Below, in pieces: positions 33,009 to 45,000 of a stretch of DNA of 64,000 nucleotides (its first letter is position 1; each line of letters begins with the position of its first letter). A program made the position numbers and the translations under genes. The notes beneath the pieces are model-generated. The model was not told the DNA's origin and did no database searches. It worked only from the letters and a program-made list of their open reading frames with translations. The DNA comes from JACDHG01 sp963815295 (GTDB taxonomy: Bacteria > Actinomycetota > Actinomycetes > Propionibacteriales > Nocardioidaceae), in NCBI GenBank assembly GCA_963815295.1, contig CAWFFZ010000008.1:992001-1056000 (forward strand), given 5' to 3'.

Positions 33009-35414
33009 CGGATCACTGGATCCTTGACCAAGAGGGCCACCGGCAGCCTGTCGAACAACTCAGCTCCTGACGTGGCCTCGCCGTCGTGGCGTATGTCGGA
33101 GAGCACGTCGCGCCAATGCCCGCGCGGGAGGGCGACCCGGGTCTCACCGGCGGCGAAGCGGACAGCTGTGACCACCTGCTCGTCGCCGTGAGTGCGGGCG
33201 AAGGCGACTACGTTGTCGGAGCCCGACAGCGGCTCGTAGGTTGCACCCGGGCCGAATGGCGCCGGCAGGTCGCGACGCAGCCTCAGCGCGCGCGATGTCA
33301 CCAGCAGCTTGTCCTCCCGCAGGGGTTTGTCCGACTGAGCGGGGGTTGCTGGCCCCTGATCGAGTCGGACCAGTACGGAGGAGAGCCTGTCGAAGTCGAC
33401 AGGGCGTCGGTTGTCGGGGTCGACCAGTGACAGTGAGACCGCCTCGCAACCCTGGTAGACGTCCGGGATGCCTGGCAGCGTCAGCTGCAGCAGCTTCGCC
33501 GACAAGGTGACCGCTGCGATCTGCGCGGCGTGCGTGGTGATGACGCGCTCCAGGCTGGTGCCCAGCGCCTCGTCGACCAGGCACGCATCCGCAAACGCGT
33601 GCACTCGCTTCTCGTACTCGGAGTCAGGGTCGTTCCAACTGGTGTGGCGCTTGGCCTCGCGGACTGCCTTCTCGACGTACGGCCTGAGTCGGTCGCGGCT
33701 GATCGGCCAGGCACCAAGCAGCGTCTGGAAGAGGAAGTAGGCCGTCGGCTCGTCGACGTCGTGGTCGCGCCCCACGGATCGCACCGGTTCCCAGGCCGCG
33801 CCCCAGGCGTCGGCGTCAGCAGCAACTGCAAGCAGGCGCGCGCGGACGTCTTCGCTGCGTTTCGTGTCATGGGTCGACAACGTCGTCATGCCGAGTGGAG
33901 CGTGCTCTTGCTGGTATGCCGCCCAGACATGCAGCCGGGCAGGCCCGACATCGTCAAGGGCGCCGGGGTCGCCGCCGACTTCGTTCAGCGCGATCATCCG
34001 GTTGTAGCGGTAGAACGTGGTGTCTTCGACCCCCTTGGCCATCACCGGACCGCAGACCTGCTGGAAGCGGACGACGAGGTCGCGACCGGCCTCGCTCCGC
34101 GTGTCCACGTCAGCGAGCAGCTGGCGCAGAAGCCCCAGCTCGTCGGCGAGCTCAGGTCGTGATGCGCGTGCCGCTTCGACCAGGTCCTCCAGGCGGCGAG
34201 CCGACTCAGCGGGAACGGGTCTGTCGAGCTGCAGGTAGGCCCGGTAGACCTCGACGTGCACCAGCAGTTCCGCGAGCGCGACCTCCAGCCGAGACGGGTC
34301 GGTGTCGGGCTTCCCGTCATCCGATGCGGCCCGGGTCGCGAGGCGGACGAGCCGGTCGAGCTCGGGTGTCAGCAGCTCGTCGAGCACCTGACGCTTCGCC
34401 GCGATCTCCGTCTCTGCCAGGGACGTGCCGTCGCCGATCTCCCGCCACTGCGCGTCGAGCTGATTGCCGGTGCGCGGCGCAACGGCGGTCTGGATGACAC
34501 TCAGCGCGTCGTAGCCGGTGGTGCCGGCGACCGACCACTGCGAGGGGAGCCGCTCGTCACCTTCGAGGATCTTTTCCGCCACCACCCAGGCGCCGTCGGT
34601 GGCGTCGGCGAGCAAACCGAAGTAGGCCTTTGGGTCTGCGAGGCCGTCGGGGTGGTCGACGCGAAAGCCGTCGAGGATGCCTCGCCGATGCAGGTCAACG
34701 AGTACTGCGTGGCTGGCGTCGAAGACGGCTGGGTCCTCGACCCGGATGGCGATCAACGTGTCCACGTCAAAGAATCGCCGATGGCACAACAGCTCGCGCT
34801 TGTCGCGCCAGCTGCCGAGCAGGTAGTGCTGTCGGGCGGCCACGGCTGCGACATCGCCGTCACCCGTGCCGGCGGCGACCGGGAAGACATGGTTGTGGTA
34901 GCGAAGCACCGGCTGGCGCTCGTCGTCGCCAGGGTTGCGGCTGCCAAGGTCGACCGTGTCATGGACGAGCTCGCCGGCCGCGATGACGTCGTCGATAGAC
35001 GCGCCCAGCACGGGCATCCCGAGCCGGCCGCCGCACCGGTCCCAGTCGACGTCGAACCACGATGCGTAGGTCGACGCGCGTCCGTGCAGCAGCACGTCCC
35101 ACAGTTGCCGGTTGAGGTGCTCCGGCTCGGGGATCGCCATGTGGTTGGGCACGATGTCGCTGATGAGCCCGAGGTGGTGGCTGTGTGCGTGCTCCGCCAA
35201 CACCTCGAGACCTGCCTTGCCACCCAAGTCGGTCGACACCCGGCTGTGGTCCACGACGTCATACCCGTGCAGCGAGCCGGGGGCTGCCTGCAAGATCGGC
35301 GACAGGTAGAGATGCGAGACCCCGAGGTCAGCGAGGTACGGCACCACTCTGGCCGCGTCGGCGAACGTGAACCCGGCATGAAGCTGAAGGCGGTAAGTGC
35401 CGGTGAGGGTTCGG

Positions 35415-35422
<8 letters not shown>
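33005..35422 (-). CDS. treY: Malto-oligosyltrehalose synthase
   Basis: An 805-aa GH13 enzyme that turns the reducing-end alpha-1,4 bond of a maltodextrin into an alpha-1,1 bond. It begins GTYRLQLHAGFTFADAARVV, and the family hallmarks are SHLYLSPILQAAPGSLHGYD, SDIVPNHMAIPEP, the nucleophile in DGFRVDHPDGLADPKAY (about 232-248) and EKILEGDERLPSQW with the acid Glu. MTTLSTHDTKRSEDVRARL gives the third acidic residue. It overlaps treX by 8 bp and treZ by 4 bp, so the three are translated together. Confidence 0.95.
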
Positions 35423-37514
<2,092 letters not shown>

Positions 37515-37760
37515 CGTGCTCCTCGCTCGGGGTCCGCCGCGGACGGCGACCCGGTGTCGATCGTCGTAACATCACCCGGCTTTGGGCTGGGCGGGCGCGA
37601 CCATTGTTCCTTGTCACCCGGCCCTTGTCCGATGGCGGGTGTCGGCGGCCCGAAGCGTCCGGTCGTCCGCCGGCCGGGTTAGCGAGCAAGAAACCGGTTG
37701 CCGTCCGAGACGCCCTTCTGTTGCACTGAAGCCACAGAACGAGCGAGCAAGGAGACCGAG

Positions 37761-37871
37761 ATGCGGCAGGCGCAGATGTCCACCCCCACGGCAATGGCCA
37801 CCTATGAACAGGACATGACGCTTGTTACGCACGCTGAATTTAGGGATTCTGGCGCATGTAGACGCCGGTAA
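37761..37871 (+). CDS. Upstream ORF overlapping the ribosomal protection gene
   Basis: A 36-aa ORF, MRQAQMSTPTAMATYEQDMT at its start, preceded by a strong AAGGAG six bases before the ATG. It ends inside the start of the following gene, overlapping it by 50 nt in another frame. Two readings fit. It may be a leader peptide that controls translation of the ribosomal protection gene. Or one extra T near 37825 may have split a single longer gene: removing it gives MTLVRTLNLGILAHVDAGKT in one frame. The first 250 bp of the intergenic gap before it show no gene. Confidence 0.5.
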   Translation: MRQAQMSTPTAMATYEQDMTLVTHAEFRDSGACRRR

Positions 37872-39834
37872 GACGACTCTGACCGAGCGGCTCCTCTACG
37901 CCGCCGGTGTCATCGACGAGATTGGCAGCGTCGACGACGGCAGCACCCAGACCGATTCGCTTGCGCTCGAACGGCAACGTGGCATCACGATCAAGTCCGC
38001 GGTCGTCTCCTTCGCGATCGACGACCTGACGGTCAACCTGATCGACACGCCCGGCCACCCGGACTTCATCGCCGAGGTGGAACGGGTCTTGAACGTGCTC
38101 GACGGCGCGATTCTCGTCATCTCGGCTGTGGAAGGGGTGCAGCCGCAGACGCGGGTGCTGATGCGGACGCTGCGGCGCTTGCGCATCCCCACGATCATTT
38201 TCGCGAACAAGATCGACCGCAGTGGCGCGCAGTACGAGCCGCTGCTGGAGAGCATCGCCGACAAGCTCACGCCGGCGATCATCCCGCTGGGATCCCCGCC
38301 CTGCGGGCTTGGGACACGCGAGGCTGCGTCGGCGCCCGTCACATCCGCCGGCAAGAACTTGGCGTCGCGCGTCGTCGATGTGCTCGCCGACGGCAACGAC
38401 GAGTTCCTGGCGGCGTTCGTCAACGACGAGTCCGCGGTCTCGCACGCCCAGATCCGACTGGAGGCCGCCGCGCAGACCAAGCAGGCCCTGGTGCACCCAG
38501 TGTTCTTCGGCTCCGCGATCACCGGCGCGGGCGTTGACTCGCTCACGGCGGGAATCAAGGAGTTCCTGCCGGCAACCGAGAACAACGCCGACGAGGAGGT
38601 GTCCGGCACCGTGTTTAAGGTCGAACGCGGTCCGGCGGGGGAGAAGATCGCCTACGTTCGGATGTTTGCCGGAACGATCCGGACGAGAGACCGGCTGACG
38701 ATCCGTGACCAGGATCAGAAGGTCACCGCGATCAGCGTGTTCGACCGGGGCGGGGCAGTCCGCGGTGATGCAGTCACCGCCGGGCAGATCGCCAAGCTGT
38801 GGGGCCTCTCCGACGTACGAATCGGCGACGGGATCGGCGTGTCGCCCGAGCAGTCAGCAGAGGTCGCACAGTTCGCCCCTCCGACGCTGGAGACGGTCGT
38901 AGTTCCTAGCCGTGCCGCCGACAAGGGCTCGCTGCACGTGGCGCTCGTCCAGTTGGCCGAGCAGGACCCGCTGATCAACCTGCGCCGCGACGAAAGCCGC
39001 AAAGAGACCTCAGTCTCGTTGTACGGCGAGGTGCAGAAGGAAGTCATCCAGGCGACCCTCGCCAACGACTTCGGGGTTGACGTGACGTTCCGGGAGACGA
39101 CGACCATCTGTATAGAACGGCCCGTCGGGACCGGCGAGGCGGTCGAGTTCATTAGTAAGGACCCGAACCCGTTCCTGGCAACCGTCGGGCTGCGCGTCGA
39201 GTCGGCACCTGTCGGTGCCGGCATCGACATCCGGCTCGGTGTCGAGCTCGGCTCGATGCCGTTCTCGTTCTTCAACGCGATCGAGGAGACCATCACGGAG
39301 ACGTTGCACCAAGGGATCTACGGCTGGCAGGTCACCGACTGCACCGTCACCATCACGCACACCTACTACTATCCGCGGCAAAGTCACGCCCACGGCACGT
39401 TCGACAAGAGCATGTCGAGCACCGCGGGGGACTTCCGCAATCTGACGCCGCTTGTCCTGATGGAAGCGTTGCAGGCTGCGGGAACCAAGGTGTACGAGCC
39501 CGTGCACCAGTTTCAGCTGGAGATCCCGGCCGATGCGTTCGGGCCGGTGCTCGCCGCCCTCGCACAGCTTCGGGCGGTTCCACAGCAGCCAGCGGCGCAG
39601 GGCTCGGCGTACGTCATCGAGGGAGAGATCCCCGCCGCCAGGGTGCATGAGCTGCGGCAGGTGCTGCCCACACTGACGAGCGGTGAAGGTGTGTTGGAGT
39701 CTGCCTTTGACCACTACCAGCTCGTTGCCGGCCGGAGCCCGACTCGGCCACGGACTGACCACAATCCGCTCAACCGCAAGGAATACCTGCTGGCGGTCAA
39801 TCGCCGAGTCGCCCGAGGAGAGTCGGGCGTCTGA
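37822..39834 (+). CDS. Tet(M)/OtrA-family ribosomal protection protein
   Basis: A 670-aa elongation-factor-G-like GTPase. G1 is LGILAHVDAGKTTLTERLLY, with RQRGITIKSAVVSF, LIDTPGHPDFIAEVERVL (G3) and FANKIDRSGAQYEP (G4). Domain IV ends with HTYYYPRQSHAHGTFDKSMS, typical of tetracycline-ribosomal-protection proteins that displace the drug from the 30S subunit. Length fits (about 640-670). The only start in frame is TTG at 37822, after an in-frame stop; see the overlapping ORF at 37761. Resistance is inferred from the family; intrinsic OtrA-like copies are common in actinobacteria. Confidence 0.87.
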   Translation: MLRTLNLGILAHVDAGKTTLTERLLYAAGVIDEIGSVDDGSTQTDSLALERQRGITIKSAVVSFAIDDLTVNLIDTPGHPDFIAEVERVLNVLDGAILVISAVEGVQPQTRVLMRTLRRLRIPTIIFANKIDRSGAQYEPLLESIADKLTPAIIPLGSPPCGLGTREAASAPVTSAGKNLASRVVDVLADGNDEFLAAFVNDESAVSHAQIRLEAAAQTKQALVHPVFFGSAITGAGVDSLTAGIKEFLPATENNADEEVSGTVFKVERGPAGEKIAYVRMFAGTIRTRDRLTIRDQDQKVTAISVFDRGGAVRGDAVTAGQIAKLWGLSDVRIGDGIGVSPEQSAEVAQFAPPTLETVVVPSRAADKGSLHVALVQLAEQDPLINLRRDESRKETSVSLYGEVQKEVIQATLANDFGVDVTFRETTTICIERPVGTGEAVEFISKDPNPFLATVGLRVESAPVGAGIDIRLGVELGSMPFSFFNAIEETITETLHQGIYGWQVTDCTVTITHTYYYPRQSHAHGTFDKSMSSTAGDFRNLTPLVLMEALQAAGTKVYEPVHQFQLEIPADAFGPVLAALAQLRAVPQQPAAQGSAYVIEGEIPAARVHELRQVLPTLTSGEGVLESAFDHYQLVAGRSPTRPRTDHNPLNRKEYLLAVNRRVARGESGV

Positions 39835-39873
39835 TCGAGCCGATACAACAACGGCGGCACGACCGTGGGTGAC

Positions 39874-40632
39874 TCACGCGCGAGCCCGCACGCACCAGGC
39901 GGTCGCCTCGACTTTGAACGGCGGCGAGGGCAGTCGCTGCGCGCAACGCGTGCGAAGTTCCTCGCGTCGTGAGTCGCTGAGCTGGCTGACATAGGCGCCG
40001 GCAGGTCCGACACCGAGCGTGTAGGGGTCCCACCAGTCGTCGAACGTCGCGAACGTGACGCTCACCGTCAGCCGGCTTTCTTCGACCTGCTGCAGACCGG
40101 CCTCAATCGACAGTCGCGCCAAGTGACCCTTCCGAGCGCCGGCCAGGTCGGCCTCGTCGTGTGCAGCTGGATCAAGGTCGTGCACGGCTTGCCAGAACGT
40201 CGCGAGAGGACCAGTGCCTCCCTCGTGGTCCCAGACGCACGCGGCGACAGTGCCGCCAGGGCGGGTGACTCGCCCCATCTCCCGGAGCCCGGCGACCGGG
40301 TCGGTCATAAAATGCACGACCAGTTGGGCGAGAGAGGCGTCAAAACCCTCGTCGGCAAAAGGAAGCTCCTCGGCGGCGCCGGATCTGACGTCGACCTCGG
40401 GGAACCGTGCCTTGGTCGCGGCCACGAACGGGGCCGACGGATCAATCGCTGCGACGGCATCCTCACCCAGCCGTTCGACGAGCTCGGCGGTCAACACTCC
40501 TGGCCCGCAGCCGACGTCAAGCGCTCGCTGACCACGGCGTACGTCGGCGAGTTCAGCGAACTTCACCGCCAACGGCTCGGAGTACTGGCCCATGAACCGG
40601 CCATAAGAATCTGCGGTCACGTTGAAAGTCAC
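39874..40632 (-). CDS. Class I SAM-dependent methyltransferase
   Basis: A 252-aa methyltransferase of the Methyltransf_11/25 type. Motif I is RALDVGCGPGVLTAELVERL (about residues 38-57), then AAIDPSAPFVAATKARFP, and a motif III-like RVTRPGGTVAACVWDHEGG. The start is GTG at 40632; no strong ribosome site. Substrate unknown. It is convergent with the ribosomal protection gene, 40 bp between stops, and is not obviously an rRNA methylase. Confidence 0.82.
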   Translation of the reverse strand: MTFNVTADSYGRFMGQYSEPLAVKFAELADVRRGQRALDVGCGPGVLTAELVERLGEDAVAAIDPSAPFVAATKARFPEVDVRSGAAEELPFADEGFDASLAQLVVHFMTDPVAGLREMGRVTRPGGTVAACVWDHEGGTGPLATFWQAVHDLDPAAHDEADLAGARKGHLARLSIEAGLQQVEESRLTVSVTFATFDDWWDPYTLGVGPAGAYVSQLSDSRREELRTRCAQRLPSPPFKVEATAWCVRARA

Positions 40633-40702
40633 GGTCCGACCTTATGCGCCGCGGCGGTGATGCGGCGGTCGAGCTTGTCGAGACCCACTGCTCCGGCTTG
40701 TG

Positions 40703-42260
40703 TCACGCGCCGTCGTGGTCTTGGACGGTATATCGGCGTCCGTGCGGGCTAGTCCAGTAGACGGTGTGGGGGTCCTGCGGGTCGAGAGTCGGGGTCCATC
40801 CTGCGTGGGTGCGCACGCGGTGGTGTCGTCTCCCGAGAGGTTGGCCGTTGGTTGCGACGGTTTGGCCGGGAGGGTCATGGCCTGTGCCGGGCTTGGCGAC
40901 GCGGTAGGGCCTGCGGTGGTCGAGATCGCAAACGCGGGCAGGCGTGGTGGCGCCGGGGAAGCTGGAGATCGGGTGGATGGTCTGGACGGTTTCGGTCTGG
41001 TCGCGGGTGAACCGATAGCGGCCGGCGTCGAGGAAGAGGATGGAGCCGTCGGCGGGGTCGGTGAAGACGCGACGAAGCACGGTCGGTGCGGACTCGAGGG
41101 CGAGGCGACGGGCTTGCGCGGCGGTGATCGGGCCGTATCCGTCGAGCTGGCAGGTCTCGTCGTCGATGCCGAGCAGCGTGTCGGCCGACATTGTGACCCG
41201 AAGCTCGGTGCGGGCGGGCAGGAAGCCTGACGGGTCGGCAACGGTCGCTGGACTAGGCCACCTGTCGTACTGCGAAGCGAAGTCGGCGCCCGGCGCCGGC
41301 CAGACCGCCCCGGGCAAGTCGCCGGTCGGAACGGGAAGCCCAGTCTCGCCGGGATCGTGCGTCGAGGGTGTGGGTGAAAGCTCACGGTCGTCGATGAGCG
41401 GTGCCCCGGTCAGTGGGTGTTGACCGAGTAGCAGAGTGGGCGGCGGCGTCGGCCTTGTGGGCGTCGAAGCCGGTGCCGGGATCGGCGATCCGGCGTTGCC
41501 GCGCCCAGGCGGTCAGGTGGTCGTCGATCACGCACATGGTCTGCAGTTGATGGTTGAAGCTGAAGGCGGCGATGCCATCGCCGTTGGGGAAGATCGCTGT
41601 CGACCGTTCGTCATACTGCCTTTGGTGGCGGTGCCGCATCGCGGCCGGGTCGGCCTTGGCCACCAGCCGGCGCGCGAGAACGCGCAACCGAGTCGGCGTG
41701 CGGCTCTGTGCAGCCTCGGCAAGTCGAGCGTCGAGTGCTGCGACGGCGTCGACGGACAGGTCGCGGGTTGCCTCGCTGATCACCCTGGCGTGGGCATATG
41801 TCATCCGCCCACCGCCGAAGTCGTTGCTGGTGTGCGGAAGCCGGAACCGAAGGTCGAGCCCGACCGCGATTAGATCTGTGGCGGCATGCTCACTGCAGCC
41901 GAACGCCAACGCGAGCTCGGGAATGGCTGACTCAGGCACGTAGGGGGTGTCGACGCCACCCACTGGCCGGAATTGCAAGCCCTGCGGATGACGCCCTCCA
42001 GCCCGAACGTGATCGCTCTGACGCTCCCGGATGGCAAAGCCCGAAGCCAATTTGCATCTGATCCATTCCAGCGTCGCCATGCACGACGTGACCTCGTGAC
42101 CCAGCTCGAGCTGGTCACCCACATCCAGCGCATCGACCCTGGCGTCGAGCACTGCCACGAGCCGTGGCAGCTCGCGCTCCGTGAGCGTCGAGTGAGGGGA
42201 GGGCCGGACGTCGCGTGGGTCGACGGGGGACCCGGTGGCATCAAACCTTGCCTCGAACAT
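40703..42260 (-). pseudogene. DUF222/HNH endonuclease (13E12 type), one frameshift
   Basis: The first ~275 codons (42260 to about 41430) are a DUF222 domain (LPRLVAVLDARVDALDVGDQ, YAHARVISEATRDLSVDAVA). The frame then shifts by one at a GCCGCCGCCC run near 41430 and continues LLLGQHPLTGAPLIDDREL to an HNH domain, CDLDHRRPYRV ... GRRHHRVRTHAGW. In most relatives the G before RRHH is a Cys. Such genes are numerous and recombination-prone in actinobacteria. The start at 42260 lies 7 nt after a perfect TATAAT, so the message is leaderless. Whether the shift is real or an assembly error is open. Confidence 0.82.
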
Positions 42261-42267
42261 GTGTTCT

Positions 42268-42273
42268 ATTATA
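42268..42273 (-). promoter_or_regulatory. Consensus -10 box of leaderless DUF222/HNH gene
   Basis: A perfect TATAAT on the minus strand, 7 nt before the ATG at 42260, in otherwise GC-rich DNA. Confidence 0.6.
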
Positions 42274-42347
42274 GGCATTGCCTACGACAGAATCCAGCGC
42301 TCGGATCTCCAAACACTCCGGAACGGGGGCCGGCGCAGCGGGCAGGA

Positions 42348-43301
42348 TCAGGGCAGATGTCCGACTGGGGCTAGCCGCAGCCGATAGTTCCCTGCCCACG
42401 AGGCGAGCGCGCGGACGTCGGTGGTGACACGGTCGCCGGGCGACCCCATCAGCGACACCCCGATCAAACGGCCTTGCACTCGGGTGATCGCCACCAAGAC
42501 CTTGCCTGCACGCGACGTGGTTCCGCTCTTTGCGGCGACGGAGGCCGGGTAGTGGTGGACATACGGCGTCCGGTGCACCACGAGGTGGTCTGGGCCTCCC
42601 AGCGGCCCGATCCGGGTGCGCCGCAGGTCGAGGTAGCGGTTGACCCGGTCGTTTCGGTATGCCGCGCGGAGCATGACGAGGAGGTCGCGGGCGGTCGAGT
42701 ACCCCGCGGGGTGGTCAAGGCCGGACGGGTTGCCGGCGTGGGTGTCACCCGCAGACAGACGCCTTGCATGTCGATTCATCGCGGCGATGAACGCGCGTCT
42801 GCCCATCGGGTCCGAGCCGGCGAGTGCCTCGGCTGCATCATTTCCGGACGGCACGAGGAGGCCCGCCAGCAGGTCGCTGCGCGCGTAGCGCCTTCCGGCG
42901 ATCAGTCCTGCGCAGGAGCAGATCATGGCGGCCTCGCGGTGTGTGACGCGATGCCGCGGTCGAGGCGCCACCCGTCGTACGGCAGTCATAGCCGTCAGCA
43001 GCTTCATCGTCGAGCCGGGAGCGAGCTCGCGTCGAGGGAGATGGACTGCCAGCATCTTCCCGGTGGGGACGTCCACGATTGCCCACGAGCGCCCGGCCAC
43101 GCGCGGAGGAGCTGGGACCCGGGCCTTCGGGCGGTAGCGAGTTCCGTTGACGACGACGGCATTGACCAGTCGCACGGCGGCTTCAGCGGACGCCAGGCCT
43201 TCTCCTCGCTCGACCGGCGAGAGCATCGCGTGGCTGGGCGCGGTCGTGGCCAGGAGCAGAAGGGCGGTTGACAACGTCACCGTGCGGGGGAGGTTTCTCA
43301 C
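42348..43301 (-). CDS. D-alanyl-D-alanine carboxypeptidase (PBP, S11)
   Basis: A 317-aa exported penicillin-binding serine hydrolase that trims peptidoglycan stem peptides. The signal peptide is near TLSTALLLLATTAPSHA. The three active-site motifs are SxxK in APGSTMKLLTAMTAV (Ser near residue 95), SxN in LLVPSGNDAAEAL, and KSG in VAAKSGTTSRAGKVL in place of the usual KTG. There is no clear C-terminal membrane anchor. The start is GTG at 43301. Confidence 0.88.
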   Translation of the reverse strand: MRNLPRTVTLSTALLLLATTAPSHAMLSPVERGEGLASAEAAVRLVNAVVVNGTRYRPKARVPAPPRVAGRSWAIVDVPTGKMLAVHLPRRELAPGSTMKLLTAMTAVRRVAPRPRHRVTHREAAMICSCAGLIAGRRYARSDLLAGLLVPSGNDAAEALAGSDPMGRRAFIAAMNRHARRLSAGDTHAGNPSGLDHPAGYSTARDLLVMLRAAYRNDRVNRYLDLRRTRIGPLGGPDHLVVHRTPYVHHYPASVAAKSGTTSRAGKVLVAITRVQGRLIGVSLMGSPGDRVTTDVRALASWAGNYRLRLAPVGHLP

Positions 43302-43496
43302 TCGGCGACTATGTCAGGTGGACGTGACTCTGAGTTGCAGGCAACCGGCGCTGGTGTTCGCTTTCTCGCTCTATACGACGCTGCCTGGGCGCTCGCGTCA
43401 CGTTGGGTGATGCCCTCCGTCGATTGCCGTCATAACTCGTTCTTTGCGCGTCGAGCGCCACCCATACTCAGCGCACCACTAAACCCGGAGGCCTCA

Positions 43497-43991
43497 ATGC
43501 GTCGAACTCTTTCACTGCTGATTGCCAGTGTCGCTTTTCTCACGCTCGGAAGCGGGGTAGCAAATGCAGAGAACCAGACCGTTGACGGGACCGGCGACAT
43601 CACCAAGATGACCGTACGAAACCGTGTCAACGATCTGACCACGACGGTCTTCGGCCTTGGTCCGCGCTGCGGTGGCGCGCAGCACCTCCAGCTGGAGGTC
43701 AAGAACAGCAACAGCAGACTCCTCTACAAAGTCGAGAGTGGCTGCACGTCAGGCGAATGGCATGCTGGCCTCTACTACTTCCCAGATGGCGCCTCCGGGC
43801 TTGGACGCCTCGTCACCTGCGCTGGTTTCTCAATGACGCGCACCGCGTCGACCGGCGCCTACCGGATCGAGGTTCCGCGCAGCTGTCTTCGCCACGCACC
43901 CGACCGGGTCAAGGTGAGGGCCGACGGTCAGAACTACGGCACGTTGACTGGTGGACGTGCCGGACCCACAAGGGTGCTTGCACGCGGCTGA
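43497..43991 (+). CDS. Secreted protein of unknown function
   Basis: A 164-aa exported protein with signal peptide MRRTLSLLIASVAFLTLGSG and cleavage after ANA. The mature part is beta-rich with four Cys (GPRCGGAQH, SGCTSGEW, VTCAGFS, RSCLRHAP), likely two disulphides. It resembles small secreted actinobacterial proteins with no assigned role; I do not recognise the family. GGAGG stands just before the ATG at 43497. It is followed after 77 bp by the thermonuclease-like gene on the same strand. Confidence 0.75.
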   Translation: MRRTLSLLIASVAFLTLGSGVANAENQTVDGTGDITKMTVRNRVNDLTTTVFGLGPRCGGAQHLQLEVKNSNSRLLYKVESGCTSGEWHAGLYYFPDGASGLGRLVTCAGFSMTRTASTGAYRIEVPRSCLRHAPDRVKVRADGQNYGTLTGGRAGPTRVLARG

Positions 43992-44067
43992 CGGCAACCT
44001 TCGCATTCGCTCACCGGCTTCTGGATAGCCACAGAGGGTCTCAGGTCCACCAGAAGACGGGCTCCAG

Positions 44068-45000
44068 ATGAGGCATTTGCCGGCGACCGTCCTCGTGGTT
44101 GCGATGTGCCTCAGCGGCTGTACGGCCACCACCGCGACTCCGGCCGACAACGGACCCGCAGCCGTGCAGACGAGCAAGCCCGAACCAACCAAGAAAGAAA
44201 AGCCAAAAACGGACCGGAAGCAGAAGGACGATAAACCGACCTCCCGGCAGACACCAAGGGCCCCGCGGAAGGTGGTGACCTACCTGGTCACCGACGTGGT
44301 CGACGGGGACACCGTGAAGGTTGCGATGGCCGGCGAGACCAGCATCCGGATCATCGGCATTGACACGCCGGAGACTGTCCACCCATCTGAACCCATCGAG
44401 TGTGGCGGGCCTGAAGCCTCCGCGGCCGCTACGAGGCTCCTCGCCGGGCAACGTGTTCAAGTCGTGTATGACGCATCGCAGGGTCGCCTCGACGCCTACG
44501 ACAGAACGCTTGCCTATCTCACGATTCCTGGCATCGGTGACTTCGGTCTCGCCATGTTGAAGCGCGGTCTCGCGGCCGAGTACACCTATGACTCCGCGTA
44601 TCGCCATCAGTCTCAGTACGTCCGGGCTGAGTCTCGCGCTCAGAGCAGCGGGGTTGGGTCTGGGGGAGATGTGGAGGCGTCGACACGCCCCAAGCCATCC
44701 CCAAGCCGCCGCCCTCTGCTCCGCCCGGTAACCCCTCGTCCAACTGCGATCCTGGCTATTCACCCTGTGTCTCGTCCTATCCACCGGACCTGGACTGCGC
44801 CGACATCGACGGCCCGGTCTCCATTACAGGTACTGATCCGCATGGCTTCGACGCCGACGGCGACGGGACAGGCTGCGACTCCTAGCCGCCTGGGACACGC
44901 CGCGGGTCGAGCGAAATTGACGGCAGGTCAGGTCAGAGGACGACGTACGATTGCTCGAGGTTGCAGAGCTTCGTCTGCAACGGGGAACCGGTGTTGGTGA
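44068..45000 (+). CDS. Thermonuclease (SNase-like) lipoprotein, tail out of frame
   Basis: A 310-aa ORF. Residues 1-17 are a signal ending in a lipobox (CLSGC), then a Lys/Pro-rich linker. The SNase domain (about 70-190) has VVDGDTVKVAM, the catalytic Arg of IRIIGIDTPETVHP, and GRLDAYDRTLAYL with the second Arg. After QSSGVGS near 44658 the frame is wrong: the -1 frame continues WGRCGGVDTP and ends in an excalibur motif (see next entry). The true gene would therefore end at 44885. It degrades nucleic acids at the cell surface. The 3' end of this reading overlaps the next gene. Confidence 0.8.
   Translation: MRHLPATVLVVAMCLSGCTATTATPADNGPAAVQTSKPEPTKKEKPKTDRKQKDDKPTSRQTPRAPRKVVTYLVTDVVDGDTVKVAMAGETSIRIIGIDTPETVHPSEPIECGGPEASAAATRLLAGQRVQVVYDASQGRLDAYDRTLAYLTIPGIGDFGLAMLKRGLAAEYTYDSAYRHQSQYVRAESRAQSSGVGSGGDVEASTRPKPSPSRRPLLRPVTPRPTAILAIHPVSRPIHRTWTAPTSTARSPLQVLIRMASTPTATGQAATPSRLGHAAGRAKLTAGQVRGRRTIARGCRASSATGNRCW
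44659..44885 (+). pseudogene. Excalibur calcium-binding tail of the thermonuclease, frame -1
   Basis: In the -1 frame the sequence reads WGRCGGVDTPQAIPKPPP, then SSNCDPGYSPCV and ending DADGDGTGCDS-stop. C-D-x-GYSPCV and DxDxDGxxC are the excalibur motif that often ends secreted SNase-like nucleases. A single missing base near 44658 separates it from its catalytic domain. Confidence 0.75.
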
